Assembly: GCA_024516035.1 (NCBI GenBank)
Contig: CM044961.1
Location: 18,109,374-18,173,373, forward strand
Source: Bactericera cockerelli
Taxonomy: Eukaryota; Arthropoda; Insecta; Hemiptera; Triozidae
Length of the DNA: 64,000 bases
Reading direction: 5' to 3'
A program made the position numbers and the translations under genes. A model generated the notes under the pieces. That model did not search any database. It saw only the letters and a list, made by a program, of their open reading frames with translations, and was not told the origin of the DNA. Shown here in pieces: positions 35,437 to 47,400 of the stretch (position 1 is its first letter; each line of letters opens with the position of its first letter).

Positions 35437-38400
35437 CACACAGACAGACAGACGCACGGACCAATGGCTGAAAACAATTTTTTTGGTATCCTGAAGCTAT
35501 GATTCGTCCAGAAATGTGAAAAACTGGGTAGGTCAAATTTTCGACGAATACAATACTTTCCTTATTATAGGATAAGGAAAGTAAAAAAGCTTTGGGCAGG
35601 ATGAGCTCTTACTTTTTCCTGATGTAGATCCATGTGTGCGAGTCCAGCCAGACCAGAACGGTGAAGAAGAATCCTGCGACAGCCATAGCAAGCAACATGA
35701 GGGCGAGGCCAAACCTGAAAATGGAACATCGACATTCAATGGGTTAAAAAAATACTAGTAATTTTTTCGGGTGCACCGACTCACCCATTCACGAGCAGAG
35801 CCCATTATACATTAAAACACGATGCAAAAAATATTAAAATGTTAATTTTAAATTAAAAATTAAAGAAAATGATGAAAAATATCTAAGTTCACAATTACTA
35901 ACAGCTAGGTAAAAAAAACTAGTTGTTCTGATTTTTCATCAGACGGTTGAGAGGAGAAAAAAAAAAAAAAAAAAAAAAAATAGTTGGTAGCACACTGTTT
36001 AACATAAAAAGTTTTAGAACCTCTCAGTCGACGACGGCAATCAAGTTGAACCAACTCAAGAAGCTTGGTGCAATCCACACTACTACACTTGCTATTGGTT
36101 CGCCGGTTGTTTGGCGATCCGCAAACCATAGATCTTTCAACTGAGTCAGCTGAAAAGCTCAACCATTGAAAGTAAAACGGACCGCAGCGCGCAGCAATAT
36201 CCAAGTCAGTCTGTTCTGTAGAGCCCCGAGAAGATATCACATATTATGTGTTAATCACAATCGTGATATCACAATTAATCAAACTCGTTTTTCTAAATTT
36301 TTGCTTGAATTGGGACTTGAACCACCGATCTCCAGATTACAAATCCACCGTCTTTTTTTTTTATCAAACTTCAACAGTTTCAATCGATCTACTAGAGCCT
36401 CGATAAACGGACGTATGTTCATAGAGAAGTAATTTGACCTGTAAATCGTTCTCTTGTATACAGGTTCAACTGTGTGTATATATTTCCGAGGCTTTACTCT
36501 CAGTGCCGTATCACAACAGTTTCAATCGATCTACTAGAGTCCCGATAAACGGACATATGTTCATAGAGAGGAAATTTGACCTGCGAATCGTTCTCTTGTA
36601 TACAGATTGAACTGTGTAAATATATTTCGCAGGCTATACTCACAGTGCCGTATCTATACACAGGTTCAACTGTGCATAAATATATTTCCGAGGCTATACT
36701 CACAGTGCCGTATCACAAGTGGAGGTCAGAGCGTGGATGTACTCCCGGTTGATGGGTCGACAGTCGAGTATGGCGGGGAGGCCCGACATGAGGTTGGAGG
36801 CTAGCTTCACTTCGGTGGTGAGAATGTCCAGGCTGGGGTGCAACTGCTCGTGCTTGTATTCCTGCTTGGCGAGGCGGGCGAGAACTCCGAGGTTGTAGGT
36901 GATGGCTTCCACAGCGTGGGTGCCCTGGAATACAATACAATACAATACAATACAATGGTAGCTAACACCAGGGTTGTAGGTGATGGCTTCCACAGCGTGG
37001 GTGCCCTGGAATACAATACAATACAGTTCAATACAATACAATACAATGGTAGCTAACACCGGGGTTGTAGGTGATGGCTTCCACAGCGTGGGTGCCCTGG
37101 AATACAATACAATACAATACAATGGTAGCTAACACCAGGGTTGTAGGTGATGGCCTCCACAGCGTGGGTGCCCTGGAATACAATACAATACAATGGTAGC
37201 TAACACTAGGGTTGTGGGTAATGGCTTCCACAGCGTGTGTGCCCTGGAATACAATACAATACAATACAATACAATCGTAGCTAACACCAGGGTTGTAGGT
37301 GATGGCTTCCACAGCGTGAGTGCCCTGGAATACAATACAATACAATGGTAGCTAACTCCGAGGTTGTAGGTGATGGCTTCCACAGCGTGGGTGCCCTGGA
37401 ATACAATACAATACAATGGTAGCTAACACCAGGGTTGTAGGTGATGGCTTCCACAGCCTGGGTGCCCTGGAATACAATACAATACGATACAATACAATAC
37501 AATACAATGGTAGCTAACACCGAGGTTGTAGGTGATGGCTTCCACAGCGTGTGTGCCCTGGAATACAATACAATACAATACAATGGTAGCTAACACCAGG
37601 GTTGTAGGTGATGGCTTCCACAGCGTGGGTGCCCTGGAATACAATACAATACAATGGTAGCTAACACTAGGGTTGTGGGTAATGGCTTCCACAGCGTGTG
37701 TGCCCTGGAATACAATACAATACAATACAATACAATCGTAGCTAACACCGGGGTTGAGGGGTTCTCGTTTAAAACTTGAACGTCTGGATCAGTTCATTCT
37801 GTGGTTATAATACTGATCTGATCACCAAGTAATACTGATAATCAAGTGTACGTTAAGTCTTAAGCCTTGTTTCGCCTTACCTATACTGCCCGACTAAGAC
37901 TAATGAGTCCCAATATTCCAGCAGTAAGCCCAAGACGTATTACTATGTGGTCAAAGCCCCAAATGGGAGGATAACTTGTAATGTCCCGGCTGGGTTTCGA
38001 ACCAGCGATCTCTGGATTACGAGGTTGACGCGACGCCTTGACCACTGAGCTACCAGGACAGATAAGACTTTCTATTCAATGTAAATCAGTTTTAGTTAGC
38101 TATTTGTGGTTGTTAGAACTCCTTTTTAAAATGTAGCCTTTTTTTCATTCCGAAAAAAAAAACAATTATTAGCCTCCTTGTAAAGACAGAGGTAGAAGTG
38201 CTGAGTCATTCCTCCAGTGTCTGGCTAACAACGTTCACGATGACGCCACCCTATGATGAGAATTCCTTTTTAAATGGTAGCCTTTTTTTCATTCCGAATA
38301 AATAGGCGACACCTGTGCCTGATACTTACACGTTTGACCACCACATGGAAGGGATTGGTGCGGGAGGTTTCACAGCTGATGTAGTAGGCGAGGATGTCCA

Positions 38401-41400
38401 TTTGTAATCTGACGGGGGGAGGGGACTGTCGCTCCAGGAACTTGTCGGGGGACATGCACACGTCTCCTGTGGCCTGTATGAGAGAGGGACAAGAAAATAT
38501 AAAGTAGTATTTGAAGACTTTTTTTAAACGATAATGATTATAATCTGCCATTATTTGTCTGGCTGGGGGACTTTAAATAGGGAGTAGACCAGCAGTCTGG
38601 CTGGGGGACTATAAACAGGGAGTAGACCAGCAGTCTGGCTGGGGGACTATAAACAGGGAGTAGACCAGCAGTCTGGCTGGGGGACTATAAACAGGGAGTA
38701 GACTAGCATTGGCTTGGTTCTGGGGGCCATTGTCAATAATTAGCCTCCTTGTACAGACAGTGGTAGAATTGCTTAGTCATAACTCCACTGTCTGGCTACC
38801 ATCGTTCACGATGACGCCACCCTACTTATCATATTTGTGTTAATCACTTTCGTGATATCACCTACTGAAACTCGCTTTACTAAATGTACGCTGAATCCGG
38901 GACTTGAACTACCGACCTCCAGGTTACAAGTCCGCTACCTTATCGATCAAGCTACTGAGGTCGGTCTTATAAGAAATCCTATTAGTATGTAATGTAATAT
39001 TTTATAATAAAAGAATCCTATTTTTATATAAAATGTTACATTACATACTTACACACCATAATCTGCGAGCTAGCCACGTCAATCATGATCTAGCATGGTT
39101 CAGTTGGTTCACAGATCTGCTTTTTATTTAATCTACCCTATCAAGAACAGTTCTTTTATTTCCAAGAACATCTAATTTTAGATATTGGAAGTATTATCTA
39201 ATCCAAGCACAAGAAGTCGGTTGGAACCATGCGGATACTTACAACAGCAATGACTAGATAGAGGGAACTCAGCAGCCAGCAAATGATGATGGCGAACAGT
39301 CCAAACACAGAAAATCTGAAACCACATGAGAATTTTGTTTAGAAGATCGAAAGTCTTTTTTTTACATTCTTTACCGTCGTAGTCTACTGCCATCAAGGCG
39401 TGGTTAACGTGGTAAAAATAAATAGCACACCAGAATTCATCTCAGCTAATTGTTCAGCACAATCATTAGTGCATGGCACAAAGAAGACGCTGGACTAGAT
39501 CGTATTTTACAAGGAAATTCTTTTTCAGTAAAGAACCTACGTAGTGTCCTGTCAATAATAGTTCTTCTGCATATAAGAAGGGCACGACTCCTGGAAAGTT
39601 AGCTTTACCTTATAGGAGATGTACTGAAAGAAATATTTTCTTGTACAATTTTTTTTTATTGACATCCAGGAAGTTCAGAATGAAAAATCTCAGCTAAATT
39701 ATATTAACTCACGTTATAAGACAGCACCTCGAGTGTCGGTAAACTCCGAATATCAACATGATACAGAACACTAGAAGAGTAATGTAGAGTGCCATGGTAG
39801 CGGGGTATCTGAAATCACACAGCAGTTAAAGATTATTATTAAATTAAGTTAAAGATTATTATTAAACTAAAAATTGTAACATAATCCTAATAACACAAAT
39901 AACTAGCTCTTTATGGCCATGGCTGAGTCAGTTAGCAAACTAGGCATTAAACGCATGGCGACCTGGGTTCGATCCCCAGCGCCGCAGGATTTTTTCGGCT
40001 CTATACAACAAATATCGTTTGCCTAAAAATATTGCTGTAGATCATATGCTATTGCTTGTAACAAACCGATACTGTCGTGTGAATCGACCTTTAGTCAGGC
40101 TTTTCTTATTATAATAACAATTCCATGTCTGTGGGATAGACCTATATTCCGATGGTTGAAGGATTTAAATGGCGTGCAAATAAAATCTCTAGGCTCCTGT
40201 CATATCCAATGATTCTACATATTTTTGTTTAATAAATCCTGTAAGTTCTTGAAGTTTATCTGATGGATTCACTCAGATAGAGAAAGTTGAAGAGGTAGAT
40301 AAAGTTGTTGTTGTTGTAGCCAGCTTGGCTACAGCTGGAGGGGTGAGTGATGGTTTCCAGCCAACTTTATTTCAAAGTTGGCTCGTCCTGAACCACATAT
40401 TTCTATGTGCGATCAACCATCATGAGGGGACTTTTCTTTATAAGCCATTAAACCCATAGGAAACTGCAAGCTAGCCTGGCTTGTAAGGGTTGGCTAGTTT
40501 ATAGTCCTCTAGCGAGACACTAGTCTTCTCTCTGTTTAACGTCCCCCAGCCAGACTAAGGTAGATAAAGTTTACCTGATGGATTCACTCAGATAGAGAAA
40601 ATTAAAGAGGTAAAGATAAAGTTTACCTGATGGATTCAATCAGATAGAGAAAGTTGAAGAGGTAGAGATAAAGTTTACCTCATGGATTCACTCAGATAGA
40701 GAAAGTTGAAGAGAGAGGTAAAGTTTACCTGATGGATTCACTCAGGTAGAGAAAGTTGAAGAGAGAGGTAAAGTTGAGCATGTGCAGTGGGTTCTGGATT
40801 TCCTGGCAAGCCTTCACCGCGCTGGTCGTGTTTCCCTGCATGTTGGCTAGGGAGGAGAGCAGAGCCTTGCGCACCGTTTGATTCCTCACCGGTTCCTCGA
40901 ACACATCGCTGAGTTCGGTCATCAGCTGTTTCACCTTGATCTGGAGCGTTGTCTCGATGGTCAACGTCTGCAAGAAACAATGGATTCATGTTGTATTTTC
41001 CAAGATTCACAATTTCAAGTATTTGCAGGTATTATTTAAAATAAGGCATAAAAAACAGAGAGGAAAGTAGTCAAGAATCAAAGAAAAAAACCAATAGATT
41101 GAGCAAAAGAATCAGATGAAAATAGTGAGAAATCAGATGCTTCAGAAATTGTGACACTCTTCTGAGAAAATTATAAGCAAGAGATAAACCTAACACATCA
41201 ATTTATTTTAAACTAAGCCTTACTATGGATGGATTTGGTAACAGACTGATTAATTCGTGAACATGATGGGCAATTTGAAGTCATTATTTTGATTGTGGAT
41301 GGTCTTTTCTATCAATTTCATAGCAATCATGCAATTGGGCTCTAGAGTGGTACTTGCTAACTTTAGTCATTAGAAAATTTAGAGATGTCAAATTCGGTAC

Positions 41401-44400
41401 AAAGTTTTCCTAAACTATGTACTTTTGAAACTCACCTGATTCCTAGCTCCTACTATATTCTCGTCTATAGCTCGCAGGGATGCTATGTAGTTCTGAAACT
41501 CACCTGATTCCTAGCTCCCACTATACTCTCGTCTATAGCTCGCAGGGAGGCTATGTAGTTCTGAAACTCACCTGATTCCTAGCTCCCACTATACTCTCGT
41601 CTATAGCTCGCAGGGAGGCTATGTAGTTCTGAAACTCACCTGATTCCTAGCTCCCACTATACTCTCGTCTATAGCTCGCAGGGAAGCTATGGCAGAGTCC
41701 AGTCCGTTGTGTACGTCATCATTCCCATACAGCGCGATGCCTGAGAAAAAGAAATGCATGTTTTGTAAAGAAAATGGAATTCAAATTAACACTGTGTCCA
41801 GTATCACATAAGTAAAGGTACGTTCAGTAGCACTTGGCAACGTGTGTTTCACAAATTAAAAACAAGAAGTGAGATCTTTAGTGATATCACAGTGTGAGAG
41901 CTTGATATTGAATATGAACATCGATCAACAGTGGAATGTTTAATAGCAACATCATCGAAATAAATGTGTCTCATGGATTGAGCAGTAAAAGCATTATTTA
42001 CAACCAAATGCCAGACTCATAGAGATGTGCAGTGATTAGGGCAGCTAACAAAAAATATCAAACTCGTTTCAGTGAGAAAAAAAAGGCAGCCATCATAGGG
42101 TTCTCTCGCTCATCGCAGAGATAAGTGAAATAGTTGTTAAGAAAAGGGGACCCAAAAGCTAAAGGTTCCTCAGGTCTCAAGGTACCGTCCTAGTTCCAAT
42201 GACATCGGAGGTGGTGTCTGCCCAAGTCTTCTATTTCTGTCTACATAAACTGAGGTAAATAGACCATGTATTGGTGGTGGTATAAATAAGAGTCTATAAA
42301 TACATTCACCCAGCGTGGCCGCACACAGGTAAATAGTCTCTCCCGATAGCTCAGTGGTAAGGGCGGCACTCTGTGAATCCAGAGATTCCAGAGGTCGTGG
42401 GTTCGAAACCCAACAGGGACATGACAAGTTATCCTCCTATTTGGATTTTTACCACATAATAATATGTCTTTGGCTTACTGCTGGGACTGCTGGAATAATG
42501 GGACTTAATAGTCTTAATCGGGCAGTATAATTCCGATACGCCCTGTTCCATGGGATGTGATTTTATTATTATTATTATAAATAAGAGTCTATAAACACAC
42601 TCACCCAGCGTGGCCGCACACAGGACTATAAATACACTCACCCAGCGTGGCCGCACACAGGACTGCGAACAGGAAGAGAGACCACTTGAGTACGGTGATG
42701 GAATGTTTGGCGCGCGGCTTGCGGTCACAGCAGCGGGTGAGCAGGTAGATGAGAAGGATGAAGAGCGTGAAGATGAGCCAGAGGGCGGGGATCGAACCCA
42801 GGATACCCAGCGACTGAAACAGCAAGGGTCAGTGTGTCATGTTGATTTTTTTTTTTAATTTACGGTTCCCATGGGTACCCAATATACAAAATAATGAAGT
42901 ACAAAAATTTAACATTAAAATTATTTTAAAAAATGAAGTAATATTTTTTAAAAAATAATAAGATTTGCAGCGATTAGCTGGATCCTTCAGGCATGGTTTG
43001 GAGGGGTGGGTTTAAGTAATTGTGATGTCAGTATTAAGATTAAAACAAATATCCACCAGATAAATTTTAGATTTGGTTGATGATTTTTACGACTTATCCG
43101 TACAACCAGAGATAATAGGTAATAATTTATTTATCTAAAACAATAAACGGGCTTAATTGCCCTGTTCTAACTATTTTACAATGTATTTCCCTAACTAAAC
43201 CTAGTGAAAAAATAACGCTCCTTAGTGGAAGGTAACCACCAGGTGAAGTTAATGCTCAAAGCATTTTCTACCATCTAACCCTCAGAGTCTTTTTATTATG
43301 TGGTCACAAACTCATAAGGAAAAATTTATGCACTTGGTGGGATTCGAACCAACGGATCCCTACGCTACCTGGATTGCCAGACTAGCGCGTTAATCACTTG
43401 ACTACCAGTGCTGTTTATTTAGAGATATCTGCAATGGTTCATTTATGGTTATAAGGAAATAGTTTCAAAGATTAAAAAGTTTTTTTAAAGGTTATCATAT
43501 TTAATTTATGCACTATTTATCTAAAACAATAAACGGGCTTAATTGCCCTGTTCTAACTATTTTACAATGTATTTCCCTAACTAAACCTAGTGAAAAAATA
43601 ACGCTCCTTAGTGGAAGGTAACCACCAGGTGAAGTTAATGCTCAAAGCATTTTCTACCATCTAACCCTCAGAGTCTTTTTATTATGTGGTCACAAACTCA
43701 TAAGGAAAAATTGGTGGGATTCGAACCAACGCTACCTGGATTGCCAGACTAGCGCGTTAACCACTTGACTACCAGTGCTGTTTATTTAGAGATATCTGCA
43801 ATGGTTCATTTATGGTTATAATAGTTTCAAAGATTAAAAAGTTTTTTTAAAGGTTATCATATTTGTGTTAATCATTTTCGTGATATCACAACTACTCAAA
43901 CTCGCTTTACTAAATCTACGCTGAAACCTGGACTTGAACCACTGACCTCCAGGTTACAAGTCCGCTACCGTATCGATCAAGCTACTGAGGTCGGTTTGTA
44001 AGGAAATAGTACGTATGATGTTACTCTTCTCACTGTGGAAACACACAAGGCCTTCTGGACGGATAATGAATCCAGGACCACAGGCATCTTTATTTCTAGC
44101 AGTTCCCTTCTACTGGTGTGTAAGTGACAATCAGTCTATTGATGAGACTCAGGTCTCAATCAATATTTCAGTCAGTCTCGCGAGACTCAGCTAATGGCAG
44201 GATTTATTGCTCTTTCGTTAGAGAATAGCGAGCACTAAATTGACACTCAATTGAGACAATGAACCTGTACGTGGGTAACGCTAGGAGCAAAAGCTATGAC
44301 AGTGAGGGGTCCTACGTTCTTTTGAGTGGCATAAAAAGTATATGCGTAACAAACTGTTACATTTTTTTAAATTTAATTAAAGGCCATATAGAAAATTGTG

Positions 44401-47400
44401 TTTCAGCTGTTTTCCCAATACGAGTAGCATGATTCCATTTTTTATCTGAATATAATGTATGAGTTATTGGATGATAATAATTAATGTATTGAATATTGGA
44501 AAAAGTTATCATTTTTGTGTTAATCACTTTTGTGATATATCACAACTACTCAAACTCGCTTTACGAAAGTCTACGCTGAAACCGGGACTAGAACAACCGA
44601 CCTCCAGGTTACAAGTCCGCCGCCTTATCGATCAAGCTACTGAGGTCGGTTTATTGAACAGAATTTTCTGTGTGAAAAATCTGCTCCGACCGGGGATCGA
44701 ACTCAGGATCTCTGGACTACGGGCAGTAGTCACAAATCAAAACACTATCCCATAAAATAATTATTGTGCCGTCACCAATTAGGTCTCACTTTTTTTCATC
44801 CAATGATTTTTCATTTTCAAGAGACACAGAGCACCTTCGTTGTATAAGCTCCGATGTAAAACAACAACAATAAATTTGACAGTAAAATAATCGAACCCAA
44901 GATGTACCGCGTCCAAAGCAAATATGATACGCACGAGCAGTGTGGTGACTAGCAAGTCATGTAGCCCACAAGTGACCGAGTTATTGCATAGAAAATAATT
45001 GGTTCCATATGAAACATTAAAATAGTGTAAAATTATACAGGGTGGCGCATAAGTAATGACAACATTTGAAAATCCTATAACTTTTTTTCTAAATAGTTTT
45101 TTCTTGTAATTTTTTTCATAACCTTGAAATAAACTATATGCAAGGTCATTATGCAAAAGTACACAACCTTACAACGAACCAAAATTGTACAATTTTATTT
45201 TGAAAATGGACGTTCAATTACACAAACTCAGTTAGCGTACAAGCGATATTTCCAAGTTCGAAAGGCCCCGATTTACAGAACAATTATGAAAATAATTGAA
45301 CGTTTTCAAGAACAAGGTGCAGTCAGAGACCTTCCGAGACCAGGAAGACAACGTTCAGTCGTCACTGAAGCAAATCGACAGCGTGTTTCTGACAATATTG
45401 AAAGCAGCCCAGGCACTTCAACACGACGGCGCTCAACCCAATTGGGAATGTCCCAGCTATTGAAAATCACCCACAGATATGGTTTCAGCAAGATGGAGCC
45501 ACACCACACACAGCAGGCACAACAATGGCACTTCTACGGGAATTTTTTGAAAATCGCATAATCTCCCGAAATAGCGACTTCCCATGGCCCCCATGCTCAC
45601 CTGAATTATCGGCCCCAGACTTCTTCCTGTGGCCATATCTGAAGGAAAGGGTGTACGTGAACAAACCTCGGACCATTCAACAACTAAAGAACAACATTAC
45701 ACAAGTAATTCAAGCGTTAGGAGCAAACGTTCTCCGATCAGTAATGGAAAATGCCCTGGAAAGAGCCCGCAAACGTTCTCCGATCAGTAATGGAAAATGC
45801 CCTGGAAAGAGCCCGACTTTGCGAAGCTGGAAATGGCCAACACTTACGTGACGTAATATTACATGTGTAGTATGGAACAAATTCGCCAAGCCTCTAGAAT
45901 CGACCAATAAACCTTTTTTTTCGATTGAACAAAAAATAAAAAAAAATATCACAAAAAAACTTGTTGTCATTACTTATGCGCCACCCTGTAGTTCATTATG
46001 AGTGGAAAAGTTATTTAAAAACAGTTGTCAGAACAAAACGTTACAATAGAGTATATATTATATAATATGTAGTACTCTTTGGTGGATGATAAACACCAGG
46101 CGAGGTTGATGCTTAAAGCATTTTCTACCGCCCAACTTTCAGAGTCTTATTATTATGTGGTCATATCCTCAACTATTTGAGGATATGAATATGTATGTAG
46201 AGTGTAGACTGATAACATAGAATTGATATGGGAACTGATATTTCCAACTCTACATATAAATGAAATGAACAAAGGCAAGGGAAAAGATGCTGCTGATAGA
46301 AACCGAACCAGCAACCTCGGGGTAGAGAGACAAGTCCATTGCCTCTTGAGGAACGGGCAAGATAGCTTAAAATAGGATAGCTATAATAAACCATTATGTA
46401 TTTGTCAAATATATGTCGTTGAACTGCTGGGATAGCTAACAAGAGAAGAGATTTAATTAAAACTCATTTCTTGTCAAATATGTATCTCTGTTGGAAGAGC
46501 AATCAAAAAGGGACAGGATAGTCCTACGCCGCACTGGCAATATAAACAAAGTATTTGTAATTTGTTAAAATAAACAACTGAAAATATAATTTGTACAATT
46601 AGGTCGCGGTGGGCGGCTGTATTGACAAAGTGCTCTGTCATGCATTGTGCCAGAGCGGACCCAGTCACTATACTCCCGGCCGCGAGATATAAACAATCAG
46701 TTCATGCTATGTCCGCGTATACTTGTCAATTAGACCCTCCTCTGCTTATGGAGCGTGCAGCGTTATAACAATGGACTGGACATTAGGGACATCATTATGA
46801 GTTGAGCCATGCGATTATGAGCTATGAATTGACCCAAGGGCAATCTATTTTGCTAGCGGTTTAGTAAGATCAACGATGGGATACTAACATTACTAAACTG
46901 CTATTAATATTACTAAAGTCAAAAGCTTTGCACCATAGCTCGTTCTTCCAGTTATGTCTTTGTATTTCCTTGTGACTTAAATATAACTGATACATGATTT
47001 TTTTTTTTAGTGTTTTCTAGGGAAAACAGCATACAGAAACAGGATTAAAGTTCAGCTAAGCCTGACACGCCCTGAAGTCGGATTTTCAACCAATCACAGC
47101 GCACTATAGCCTGAGTTAAAGGATAATGTCCACTTAGATTTAATCTAATCCTGTTTTATAATTTGGTCTAAAGAGACCTATCTGGGTTTGATAGTTATTT
47201 TCTTGATTAATTTTACAATTTGTTAGATTTAATCTAATCCTGTTTTATAATTTGGTCTAAAGAGCCCTATCTGTGTTTGATAGTTATTTTCTTGATGAAT
47301 TTTACAATTTGTTGGCCGAGTATGATAGTGAATTTTACAATTTGGTGGCCGAGTATGATAGCGTGAATCATAACTCACCTCAATATAAACCTCACTGCGG

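Noticed and set aside
36700..37725. Several 80-140-codon minus-strand frames (TYNPGVSYHCIV-type)
   Set aside because: They arise from the exon 9 acceptor array. Only the part from 36924 down is true coding sequence, although the 37005 acceptor remains a candidate variant.
42344..42416. tRNA gene (plus strand)
   Set aside because: Mispaired stems, and followed by the body shared with the SINE at 37862-38066.
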